Assembly: GCF_023022965.1 (NCBI RefSeq)
Contig: NZ_CP095462.1
Coordinates: forward strand, 2,894,001-2,958,000
Direction of reading: 5' to 3'
Source: Ectobacillus sp. JY-23
Lineage (GTDB): Bacteria; Bacillota; Bacilli; Bacillales; Bacillaceae_G
DNA length: 64,000 bases
The position numbers and the translations under genes were made by a program. Below the pieces are notes generated by a model. That model was not told the DNA's origin and did not search any database. It worked only from the letters and a program-made list of their open reading frames with translations. This document shows, one piece after another, positions 8,446 to 16,878 of this stretch. Position 1 is the first letter of the stretch, and the number at the start of each line of letters is the position of its first letter.

Positions 8446-9792
8446 TTATTTTAGTGCATTTACCGCATTGATTGCGCCAAAGCCTGATTCGCCATCATAG
8501 CCTTGTTTGAACCAGTCATCCGCAGAGTTTTGAATAATATGCTTCACCTGAGATGGTGTTAACACGTCTTTACCATGTTTGGCTATAATGACGCCAGCAA
8601 GACCAGCTGTTTTAGGGGCAGCCATGGAAGTACCTGCGTAGAATGCGTATCCACCTGGAACAGTAGAGAGACATAGCTTATTACGATCGCGCAAAGATTT
8701 ATCGCCCGTAGCTAACCAAGCTGTACCATAGTCACCACCCGGTGCGATTACGTCAATTTTACCAACACCATAGTTGGAGTAGTACGTTAAGTTTCCTTCA
8801 GCACCGCCAGCAGACACACGAATGAGTGATTGACTGCTTGGACTTCTATGTGTAGCACCCTTATCATCTCCAGAAAGCTTACCAGGGCTTGAAATATCCA
8901 CACCTGCATTACCTGCAGAGCCAACAACTGTTACCCCTTTTTTAATCGCATATTGAATGGCACGATTGAAGAGGCGCACATCAGCTACGACATCCTTTGT
9001 TGCGTACTCAGGGTTTTGGAACCAATCGTATCCACCAAGAGACATATTGACAACATCCACATTATCGTCTGCAGCTGTCATTAACGCATCAGCGATATCA
9101 ACTGTAGCCGCACCGCCTTCAGGACCGAATACTCGGTATGCGGCTACCTTTAGCTCAGGGCCAATTCCCAATACGCGTCCGTTACCAGCAATAGATCCGG
9201 CAACGTGTGTACCGTGTCCGTCCTCATCCATTGGGCTTGTAATACCAGGCACAAAGGATTTTCCGTACGCATAGTTATCTTTAATGTCGGGGTGCGTATA
9301 GTCGATACCCGTATCAATTACAGCTACAACAATATTCTTACCATCAGAAGGTTTGCCACTTCCACCGTCGAGTTTCCAGGACTCACCGTTCTTTGTAACC
9401 TGCTTAATATCCCATTGGTATGTATTATAAAGGTCATTTTTAGCGCTCGAAGTGAAAGTATCTTGTAGCAATTCCACGCTTGCAGGCGCTTCACGATGTA
9501 CTGTATTTTCAGCCCCAGCGTTTAAAACAGAAGAGCTTTTTTGAATCTCTGACAAGAAGTTTGGATTGTCTGAGCTTACTTCGACTGCTCCTAGCTTCGG
9601 TAATGTTTTGGTAATTTTTCCTCCAGATTTTTTCACAACGTCTAAATAGTTGGAGGGCAGGCTTTCTTCAGATTTGAAAACAACAAGATAGTCCTTTTCC
9701 ACTGCTTGTGCATGTCCAATCCCTAAACTTCCCATAAAAGCGGCAGTACTTAATGCGGTTGTTAAAGCGCCAGCAATTAGCTTCTTTTTCAT
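8446..9792 (-). CDS. Secreted subtilisin-like serine protease (S8)
   Basis: 448 residues. Signal peptide of about 30 residues (MKKKLIAGALTTALSTAAFM, cleavage after AQA). An I9-like propeptide covers about residues 31-115 (DYLVVFKSEESLPSNYLDVV). The catalytic domain has D160 (AVIDTGIDYTHPD), H193 (DGHGTHVAG), oxyanion N295 (SAGNAG) and S389 (AGTSMAAP). It ends shortly after the catalytic fold, with no C-terminal extension, unlike the two large subtilases in the window. The start has an AGGGGG-type site on its strand. An exported degradative protease is the simplest reading. Confidence 0.95.
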   Translation of the reverse strand: MKKKLIAGALTTALSTAAFMGSLGIGHAQAVEKDYLVVFKSEESLPSNYLDVVKKSGGKITKTLPKLGAVEVSSDNPNFLSEIQKSSSVLNAGAENTVHREAPASVELLQDTFTSSAKNDLYNTYQWDIKQVTKNGESWKLDGGSGKPSDGKNIVVAVIDTGIDYTHPDIKDNYAYGKSFVPGITSPMDEDGHGTHVAGSIAGNGRVLGIGPELKVAAYRVFGPEGGAATVDIADALMTAADDNVDVVNMSLGGYDWFQNPEYATKDVVADVRLFNRAIQYAIKKGVTVVGSAGNAGVDISSPGKLSGDDKGATHRSPSSQSLIRVSAGGAEGNLTYYSNYGVGKIDVIAPGGDYGTAWLATGDKSLRDRNKLCLSTVPGGYAFYAGTSMAAPKTAGLAGVIIAKHGKDVLTPSQVKHIIQNSADDWFKQGYDGESGFGAINAVNALK

Positions 9793-10086
9793 TACGAACC
9801 CCCTATTATAAAAATTTTCTGATTATTTAAAATTATAATTTGCTGAAATAAATATCTCAATGGTGAAAAGCGTCTTTTTTTGTCGTTATTCAAGGTTTTT
9901 TTATAATAGAGTTCGACAAATATAAAATCAAAATATAAAGAATTATAAAAGTGAGGTAACAATACGGTCAGTTGTAGTTACAGCTTTCGTTTGAGAGTAA
10001 TGTTAGTCTTGCGGATAGATGAAGGTGCATATGTTGTAACAGAACGAATAAGTACATGAGCACAATTATCCGGGAGGGATATGAGC

Positions 10087-11055
10087 ATGAAAGCAATCGT
10101 CTGCAGTAAGTATGGTTCTGCTGAGATACTTAGAGTAGAAGAGATGGAAAAGCCAGTTCCTAAAGATAATCAAGTATGTATTAAAATTTATGCTGCATCA
10201 TTGAATTATGGAAACGTGGCTCTTTTGAGAGGAAAGCCATTTCCGGTTCGCTTCGTCTATGGATTGCAAAAACCTAAGTACGCAATTCCAGGTGGAGATA
10301 TCGCCGGCATTGTAGAAGCAGTTGGCCCCAGGGTTACACAATTTAAAATTGGTGATGAGGTGTTCGGAGATTTGTCAGGTTGCGGATGGGGCGGATTTGC
10401 AGAATATGTGTGTGCACCAGAAACGGCTGTTGTACATAAACCTATCAATATATCTTTCGAGGAAGCCGCAGCCACACCAATGGCAGCCGTAACGGCTTTA
10501 CAAGCTTTGCGCGACAAAGCAAATATACGAGAAGGACAAAAAATACTGATATACGGAGCTTCGGGTGGTGTTGGAACATTCGCGGCACAAATTGCTAGAG
10601 CATTAGGGGGAGAGGTAACCGCGGTATGTAGTACGCGAAACGTAGCTATTTTGCAGTCTTTTAGCATAGAACATATTATTGACTATAAGAAAGAAGATAT
10701 AAAACAGCACCTTCATAAATATGATGTCATATTAGGGGTGAATGGTTCACAGCCCCTTTCCATATATCGGCGTGCCTTACATGATCGTGGTGTTTTTGTA
10801 TGTATTGGTGGCTCAGGTATGCAATTATTAAAAGTAATAACAATAGGGCCATTGCTTTCAATTGGCGGCAAAAAGAAAGTTACCAGCTTCTTACACAAAC
10901 CCAGTAGGGAGGATTTAGAGGTCATAAAAGGCTTTTTAGAAGAGGGACAAATTAAGCCTGTTATTGAGAGGTGTTACCCTTTGGATAAAATTGCAGAAGC
11001 ATTCACTTATTTTGAACAAGGACATGCGCAAGGAAAAATTATTATTACCGTATGA
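10087..11055 (+). CDS. Zinc-free MDR-family quinone oxidoreductase-like NAD(P)H enzyme
   Basis: Medium-chain dehydrogenase/reductase of about 322 residues. The N-terminal GroES-like domain is followed by a Rossmann domain with the nucleotide motif YGASGGVGTFAAQIA. The cysteine-rich structural zinc loop is absent, which points to the quinone-oxidoreductase or enoyl-reductase branch. The ATG at 10087 is preferred because GGGAGGG lies 8-9 bases ahead of it; the ATG at 10081 is too close. Reaction: NAD(P)H-dependent reduction of a quinone or enone, substrate unknown. Monocistronic with its own terminator. Confidence 0.88.
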   Translation: MKAIVCSKYGSAEILRVEEMEKPVPKDNQVCIKIYAASLNYGNVALLRGKPFPVRFVYGLQKPKYAIPGGDIAGIVEAVGPRVTQFKIGDEVFGDLSGCGWGGFAEYVCAPETAVVHKPINISFEEAAATPMAAVTALQALRDKANIREGQKILIYGASGGVGTFAAQIARALGGEVTAVCSTRNVAILQSFSIEHIIDYKKEDIKQHLHKYDVILGVNGSQPLSIYRRALHDRGVFVCIGGSGMQLLKVITIGPLLSIGGKKKVTSFLHKPSREDLEVIKGFLEEGQIKPVIERCYPLDKIAEAFTYFEQGHAQGKIIITV

Positions 11056-11059
11056 ATAG

Positions 11060-11117
11060 GTAAAGGCAGGCCATATAACAGACACTTCATAGGTGTTATA
11101 TTGCCTGCTTTTTATTA
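11060..11117 (+). terminator. Intrinsic terminator
   Basis: Long stem AGGCAGGCCATATAACA / TGTTATATTGCCTG followed by CTTTTTATT. Confidence 0.8.
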
Positions 11118-11464
11118 TGGATAGACAGATAATGGCCAGCAAAGAATGTTTTCTGTTTTTTTGGTATTTCATATATATTTCCAAAATAATTTGGTATATT
11201 GATATAGTTTGTAGGTATAAGTGTTTATCAAATAGAAATGTTAGTGAACAAAGAAGTAAAAGAGATATAAGATTAAGATGCTGATTTTAACATGACAAGT
11301 TACTATATTTGTGTAAGCGATTTCCTAATATGAGAGGATAGGTAAAAAAGTATAATCATAATAATTAAAGCTAAAATATAGGAGAAATAAAACAACTATT
11401 AATTGAATTATTTAAATTTTTGAATTATGATTAAGTTAAAATTGGTTGATTATGGGTGGTATTT
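11118..11464. other. AT-rich gap, nothing recognised
   Basis: About 350 bp of very AT-rich DNA before the GGDEF gene. It presumably contains that gene's promoter, but no clear -35/-10 pair, repeat or conserved RNA was identified. Confidence 0.4.
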
Positions 11465-12652
11465 ATGACAGATGTAAGAGGGGATTTGGATACGCTACAA
11501 ATAGTCAGTTCCTGGATTGAAAGTTTAAGTCGACCTGAAAATATGTATGTAGTAGAACATGTAACCAAGGAAGCTGTACATGCCATTAAAAATGATGCAG
11601 TAAAAGAGACTTTAAATGTGATATCTTCTCAAGTACAAAACATAGCGGAGCAAATGGACAATATGCGTTGGCTTGTTAAGCACTATAGAATTCTGCATGA
11701 ATTTGCGCAAACGTGTACAAAGACACTAAGTGAAGATGACTTGATGCAAAAAGCTTATGAAATGGTTTCACAAGTTATGCCAACAGATTCTTTTTATATT
11801 GCTTTATATAATGAAGGAGATGCATTTATTCATTTTCCTTTGTTAATGGATAATGACAAACGTTATCCTAGAGATGTTACTGAATTCGGAGAAAACTATA
11901 CATCTAATGTAATACGAGCAAGAAAGATTGTCCATTTACAGGAGATAACAGAACCGGAAGAAGGAGACGCTTCATTTGGTGAGAACGAAACGAGATCAGG
12001 TATTTTCGTACCCATCATTATTAACGATGAAATAAAGGGAGTTATCTCTGCGCAAAGTTACGCTAATTATGCATATCGTAAAGAGCATGAGGAGCTGCTA
12101 CAAATTATTGGTATGCAGGTGTTCAGCTCTATTGAAACAGCGAGGTTGTACAAGAAGATTTATACAATGTCTCAAACAGATGAACTAACAGGTCTCAAAA
12201 ACCATCGTGCTTTTCATGAAGATCTATCACGTTATATGGAAGAACCAACAAAAGGAATTGCTATTGTTATGATTGATTCTGATAACTTAAAAAAAGTAAA
12301 CGATACATATGGTCATGATATTGGCGATTTGTACCTGAAAGTATTGGCAAAAGGTATCCAAAGTATCAACTGTGATTGTATCGATGGATATAGATATGCA
12401 GGTGATGAATTTATGCTCATTATTAGGAACCACGAAAAAGAACATATCAAAGAAGCATATCAAAGGTTGAAGGTATATTATCAACAACATCCTATCGAGA
12501 TAGAAATGGAAAAAGTTGAAGTATCTATTAGTGCAGGCGTGGCATACTATCCATTGCATGGTTCTAGTGTAGATCTCCTGAAAAAGTCTGCTGACACCGC
12601 TTTGTACTTAGCTAAGAAAAATGGCGGAAATCAGTTATATGTTGCCATGTAA
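11465..12652 (+). CDS. GAF-GGDEF diguanylate cyclase-like protein
   Basis: About 395 residues from ATG 11465 (GGGTGG just upstream; a GTG at 11456 is an alternative). A helical N-terminal region is followed by a GAF-type sensor domain (about residues 60-220) and a GGDEF domain starting DELTGLKNHRAFHEDL. The active-site loop reads YAGDEF rather than GGDEF; Ala in the first position occurs in some active cyclases. The metal/substrate residue D of MIDSDNLKKVND is present. No RxxD inhibitory site is seen five residues ahead of the loop. Probable role: making cyclic di-GMP in response to a ligand bound by GAF. No transmembrane segments, so cytosolic. Confidence 0.88.
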   Translation: MTDVRGDLDTLQIVSSWIESLSRPENMYVVEHVTKEAVHAIKNDAVKETLNVISSQVQNIAEQMDNMRWLVKHYRILHEFAQTCTKTLSEDDLMQKAYEMVSQVMPTDSFYIALYNEGDAFIHFPLLMDNDKRYPRDVTEFGENYTSNVIRARKIVHLQEITEPEEGDASFGENETRSGIFVPIIINDEIKGVISAQSYANYAYRKEHEELLQIIGMQVFSSIETARLYKKIYTMSQTDELTGLKNHRAFHEDLSRYMEEPTKGIAIVMIDSDNLKKVNDTYGHDIGDLYLKVLAKGIQSINCDCIDGYRYAGDEFMLIIRNHEKEHIKEAYQRLKVYYQQHPIEIEMEKVEVSISAGVAYYPLHGSSVDLLKKSADTALYLAKKNGGNQLYVAM

Positions 12653-13090
12653 TCTAAACTCCATAACTTTACCCACCACTTATTTGTCTTATTGGACTAA
12701 GCTCTTCTCGATATGTTGAGAAGGCGTATAGCTCTTATGACTCATATAAGAAATTTATTCCAAATTCACAGATGACCTATTTACAAATAATATAAAAAAT
12801 GAGACAATAAAGAAAATTCCGAAGGGAGGAAGTAAGTGTATGGAACCAACTAATTGCCAGTATTAATTTTTAAAAATTAATACGAGTTTTGTAACGAGTC
12901 GCAAAATGCCTATTTTGGTTAGGTTTATTTGTTATGCTCTTTATGGAATGACGGCAAATTAGAAGGTAACTTACTTACTAAAATCGGAATGATAATTTAT
13001 AACAGGTGTATGCTTATTGAGCTATGTGCAGAAGTACTATGCTTGTTAACCGTACTTATATGCGGATAAATTATATTCATTGACCATTTT
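12653..13090. other. Gene-free stretch with possible degraded coding remnant
   Basis: Apart from a strong GGGAGGAAG site and an 8-codon frame at about 12841-12867 (MEPTNCQY), no intact gene is seen. The run VRFICYALYGMTAN followed by stops could be a decayed membrane protein, but it matches nothing I recognise. A plus-strand terminator follows at 13091. Confidence 0.35.
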
Positions 13091-13128
13091 AGACCGTAGG
13101 AGGACTATCTTCTCTTACGGTCTTTTTA
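13091..13128 (+). terminator. Orphan intrinsic terminator
   Basis: Stem AGACCGTA / TACGGTCT followed by TTTTTAT. No intact plus-strand gene lies directly upstream, which supports an older gene having decayed there. Confidence 0.75.
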
Positions 13129-13134
13129 TATGAT

Positions 13135-13251
13135 GGCTGTGTTAAAGTCCAATGTTAATCGTTTGCACTTGTTGATGGGAGTGAAGGGGAAAGACTCTTG
13201 CGGGAAAAGCGAACACCCGTAACAAAAATCAATAACAAACTTTAACAGAGC
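13135..13251 (+). repeat. Internally deleted copy of a MITE-like Bacillus repeat
   Basis: Begins GGCTGTGTTAAAG and ends CTTTAACAGAGC, imperfect inverted ends. Internally it shares GCACTTGTTGAT, GGAGTGAAGGG and CTCTTGCGGGAAAAGCGA with the inverse-strand copy at 29251-29433, but lacks that copy's central block of about 65 bp. Confidence 0.8.
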
Positions 13252-13340
13252 TTGTATGAAAACTAAATAGTAATGAGGTTCTTCTTTGTCCTGTCCATAA
13301 AAAGTGTAACTTTTTATTACGGAGGAAAGAAGGGAATTAT

Positions 13341-15257
13341 ATGTTTGAATTGTTAGTGCAGGGCATTAAAAAGTATATGGATGCTACACTTGTTATTAAA
13401 GATGTGAGCTTTGAGGTATATGAGGGTGACAAGGTAGGAATTGTAGGAGCAAACGGCAGCGGTAAGAGTACGATCTTAAAATTGATTGCAGGGATTGAAC
13501 CTATGCATTATTATCCGGGTTATCCACAGACGTCAAGCCCAGGCTATGATGAAGGTCTTATTCACAGACCAAGGGGAGCAACAATTGCATATTTGGAGCA
13601 ATCACCGTCTTATCCAACCGGCTTAAAAGTGATTGACGTATTAAATAGGGCCTTTGAAGAGGTGCACAGTATCGAGCAGGAGATGCGCAACCTGGAAGTA
13701 CAGATGCAAACCCTTGAAGGTGAGGCTTTAGAGAAGGTGCTGCACAAGTACAGTAATCTTGTACAGCAATATGAGGCAAAGGGCGGTTATGAGATAGAAG
13801 AAAAGCTAGGTAAGGTTTGTACGGGGCTTAAGTTTAGCCAGGAGTTTTTAAACAAAGATTTCGATTTATTAAGCGGAGGCGAAAAAACAACGGTAGTGCT
13901 AGGTAAGCTGCTCATTCACAATCCAGATATTTTACTGCTTGATGAGCCGACAAACCATCTGGATATGGAAGCTGTTGAGTGGCTAGAGGGCTACTTAAAG
14001 AACTATAAAGGGATAATTATCATTGTGTCTCATGATCGGTATTTTCTCGATCATGTTGTAACCAAAATTGTTGAAATCGAAGATATGGAGTCAATCTCTT
14101 ATAAAGGTAATTATTCTTCCTTTGTAGCACAAAAGGAAGAAAATATGCGCATTCAATATGAGCATTTCCGCGAACAGCAAAAGAAAATCAATTCCATGGA
14201 GAAGACTGTAACGGAATTGCGCGACTGGGCGATGCGCGCTGATAATAATAAGTTCTTTAAAAGAGCGGCAAGCATTCAAAAGAAGCTCACAAAAATGGAG
14301 CGCATCGACAAACCAATTTTTGAAAGACGGAACATGAGGCTGGATGTAAAGGCAGCGCAGCGCTCTGGCAATGAAACCATTAAGGCAGAAGGGTTATCTA
14401 AAAGCTATGGCAATCGCATAATCTTTAAAAATGCTGATCTCATGGTTCGCTATGGAGAAAGAGTGGGTCTCATTGGTGCAAACGGCAGCGGAAAAACGAC
14501 CTTTTTAAAAATGCTGTTTGGTGAGGCAGCACCGGACAGTGGCATTGTGCAATTAGGTGCGAATGTCATGGTAGCATATTTACCGCAGCACATTACGTTT
14601 CATGATGAAGAAATGACCGTATTAGAATGCTTTAGAGAAAATATCTCGCTGCCAGAGGGGAAAGCGCGCGAGTATTTAGCAAAGTTTATGTTTTACAAAA
14701 AGAGTGTCTTTAAAAAAGTGAAGCAGTTGTCAGGTGGAGAGCGAATTCGCTTGAAATTAGGCATGTTATTATATCAGGATGTTAATTTGCTTATCCTTGA
14801 CGAACCGACAAATCATCTTGATATTCAATCTATTGAAACCCTAGAGGAAGCGCTTGAGGACTTTGACGGTACAATCTTCTTTATCTCACACGACCGCTAC
14901 TTTATGAATAAAATTGGTGAGCGTATCGTAGCAATTGAGGAGTATGCGTTTAAAAGCTATATGGGTAATTACGATTATTATAAAAGTGTTAAAGCGAAGC
15001 AAGTTGAAGAACCAGTAAAAAAGAGTGTGAAGACAGCCAAGCCAAGTATTGTTGCTGATAATAAAAAAGACGAAATGGTAAAGGCAAAAGTGCTGAAAAG
15101 AATTGAAGAGCTAGAAGGGAAAATGAAAGCGTTAGATGTAGCTATGACAAGTCCAGATGTAGGATACGAGAAACTAAGCGAGTTATACGAACAAAAGGAT
15201 GCATTGAGTCAGGAGCTAGAGGAAGAGATGGAAATTTGGTTACGTATGGAAGGATAA
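13341..15257 (+). CDS. ABC-F family ATPase (YdiF/Uup-like)
   Basis: 638 residues with two ABC domains and no membrane segments. Walker A motifs are GANGSGKST and GANGSGKTT, signatures LSGGEKT and LSGGERI, and Walker B motifs LLLDEPTNHLD and LILDEPTNHLD. A charged linker (about residues 245-330) corresponds to the P-site tRNA interaction motif region, and a coiled-coil tail ends the protein. An extra loop in domain 1 (YYPGYPQTSSPGYDEGLIHR) enlarges the arm region. ABC-F proteins act on the ribosome. The long C-terminal coiled coil favours a housekeeping type over a resistance type. GGAGG site upstream; a small hairpin (ATAAAAAGT-GTA-ACTTTTTAT) lies just ahead of it. Confidence 0.9.
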   Translation: MFELLVQGIKKYMDATLVIKDVSFEVYEGDKVGIVGANGSGKSTILKLIAGIEPMHYYPGYPQTSSPGYDEGLIHRPRGATIAYLEQSPSYPTGLKVIDVLNRAFEEVHSIEQEMRNLEVQMQTLEGEALEKVLHKYSNLVQQYEAKGGYEIEEKLGKVCTGLKFSQEFLNKDFDLLSGGEKTTVVLGKLLIHNPDILLLDEPTNHLDMEAVEWLEGYLKNYKGIIIIVSHDRYFLDHVVTKIVEIEDMESISYKGNYSSFVAQKEENMRIQYEHFREQQKKINSMEKTVTELRDWAMRADNNKFFKRAASIQKKLTKMERIDKPIFERRNMRLDVKAAQRSGNETIKAEGLSKSYGNRIIFKNADLMVRYGERVGLIGANGSGKTTFLKMLFGEAAPDSGIVQLGANVMVAYLPQHITFHDEEMTVLECFRENISLPEGKAREYLAKFMFYKKSVFKKVKQLSGGERIRLKLGMLLYQDVNLLILDEPTNHLDIQSIETLEEALEDFDGTIFFISHDRYFMNKIGERIVAIEEYAFKSYMGNYDYYKSVKAKQVEEPVKKSVKTAKPSIVADNKKDEMVKAKVLKRIEELEGKMKALDVAMTSPDVGYEKLSELYEQKDALSQELEEEMEIWLRMEG

Positions 15258-15266
15258 ATATTATTA

Positions 15267-15308
15267 AAAAGACGGAAATGCAAACGATGCATTTCCGTCT
15301 TCATTTTT
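15267..15308 (+). terminator. Intrinsic terminator
   Basis: Stem AAGACGGAAATGCA / TGCATTTCCGTCTT followed by CATTTTT. Confidence 0.85.
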
Positions 15309-15332
15309 AGGCTACAAGCATTTGAACGATTT

Positions 15333-15402
15333 CCGCTTAGCTAACGCTTGAAGTGTGAGATTTCTACGAACATCTACCGACATTCATATCCCACCTACTC
15401 AT
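15333..15402 (-). mobile_element. Relic of IS605-family ends without internal genes
   Basis: Read on the minus strand, TGAGTAGGTGGGATATGAAT and GTCGGTAG match the left end of the element at 5817-5845. The continuation GTTCGTAGAAATCTCACACT and TCAAG match its right end at about 7233-7260. So left-end and right-end pieces are joined with no transposase between them, as in transposase-less derivatives of this family. The stop codon of the neighbouring minus-strand gene lies inside this relic. Confidence 0.65.
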
Positions 15403-16663
15403 TGTGCTTTAGTCTTCTCATTCTCTGATGTAGCAAACCATTAGAATGATTATTTTGACCAATTACGAATTCGCTCATATAGTAGGTTATATATTTTCCG
15501 TATTTGCTTTTTGTATGAGATAGCAGTTCGTCGACATAGTACACACCAGTTGGAATTGCATCCAAAAGCAAGCTACTCAATCCTGCATATATGCCACAAG
15601 CGACTTGAAAATAAGTTGCATTGGTTTTATATGTTTGAAAAATTTCACTGCTCTTCATTGAATTATACATGTATCTTTCGAGATTTTCATATACAAGCAG
15701 CACGCCGACAAGATCCTCACCCTCTACCTCCCCTTCAGAAGGGTCAATCACTTGTTGCTTCCAGTCCCAGAGTTTATCCGTATCACTAAGATTATTTCGA
15801 ATTAATTCAGTAGTGTGCTCGTTCACACGGTATATGAATCCTATTTCCATATCATATAATTTTCCTAGTGTTAGAACTTCCTCATGAGGCATCAGACAGC
15901 CATAAAACTCTCTCTTTCCTAGTTTTACTTTATACTCTGACTCGTACACTTCTTCATACAAGTAAAGCGGCAGATGATGCTTAACGAACATAGGGTAACT
16001 TAAAATGGCTTCATCGAGAAAGCATTCTACCGACCATGATGTATATATGGTTTCAGATTCAATCATTTTCTTGTCGGCAAAAAAGGATGTGTCATGTTCT
16101 ACAATATAGCAGGCTAAGGGTTTCTCTTCAGGATTATCTTCTATTAATTTAAGTGCCATCCACTGCACGACTCCTGGATTCATACCGGAACTTATAATCG
16201 CTTTCGTGTTTGTAAAGTCTTTTTTTCTATTTTCAAATCGGCCATAGCGTTCTGTGAGTGGAAAACCGTATAAGCTGCTGTCTTCATCAACCAGAGTATT
16301 TTCTAAGGCTGTATTGACGTAATAAACTCCTAATGCATTACAGCATGCAAGCATTTCAATGGTATCGGCCCATGACACATCTATTACAACTTTTGTATGT
16401 GTTGTTTCTAAATGTTTATGAAACGTACTGTTATCTTTTAAATCAAATTCTAGAAGGGTAAGCTTGTCTTTTAAGTTTGGGAATAACTGAGCATAATAAT
16501 CTATCGGTTTTTGATTCATATCAATTAAATAGAATGTAGTGTGCAAAAGGATCTGATGTAAGGGATCTTGCTTATCTACGATTGATTGATTCAGAATAGA
16601 TAGTACGGACTTAGCGACCCCTCCACCACTTCCGAGAATAGTAATCGCGTATGGGGCGTTCAT
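15395..16663 (-). CDS. Saccharopine dehydrogenase/homospermidine synthase-like NAD(P)-binding protein
   Basis: 422 residues. N-terminal Rossmann motif ITILGSGGGVAKSVLSIL, then VVIDVSWADTIEMLACCNAL and IISSGMNPGVVQWMALKLIE, the layout of the saccharopine dehydrogenase superfamily, which includes homospermidine synthases and carboxynorspermidine-type enzymes. A role in polyamine metabolism is possible but not shown by the sequence. AAAGGAGAG lies before the ATG. The final codons (HNE, stop) fall in an IS605-end relic, so the natural C-terminus may have been altered. Monocistronic. Confidence 0.7.
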   Translation of the reverse strand: MNAPYAITILGSGGGVAKSVLSILNQSIVDKQDPLHQILLHTTFYLIDMNQKPIDYYAQLFPNLKDKLTLLEFDLKDNSTFHKHLETTHTKVVIDVSWADTIEMLACCNALGVYYVNTALENTLVDEDSSLYGFPLTERYGRFENRKKDFTNTKAIISSGMNPGVVQWMALKLIEDNPEEKPLACYIVEHDTSFFADKKMIESETIYTSWSVECFLDEAILSYPMFVKHHLPLYLYEEVYESEYKVKLGKREFYGCLMPHEEVLTLGKLYDMEIGFIYRVNEHTTELIRNNLSDTDKLWDWKQQVIDPSEGEVEGEDLVGVLLVYENLERYMYNSMKSSEIFQTYKTNATYFQVACGIYAGLSSLLLDAIPTGVYYVDELLSHTKSKYGKYITYYMSEFVIGQNNHSNGLLHQRMRRLKHNE

Positions 16664-16808
16664 TACAGCTCTCCTTTATCAAGTATTTAAAATAGTTTAT
16701 GAATACTTGATAAAGATTGCTTGTACCATACTACCAAATAAAATAATAAAGTAGAGAAAGTCTTTATAAGGTATGCAAGTATTCTCAGTGAATACATGTA
16801 TATGAAAG

Positions 16809-16837
16809 GGCAGACTTTTTGTAAAGTCTGCCTTTTT
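16809..16837. terminator. Intrinsic terminator
   Basis: Stem GGCAGACTTT / AAAGTCTGCC followed by TTTTT on the plus strand and CCTTTCAT on the minus strand. It lies beyond the 3' end of adenine deaminase. Confidence 0.65.
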
Positions 16838-16878
16838 GTACGCAATATGAAATCGTTTATATTATTCCACTTTTGTTC

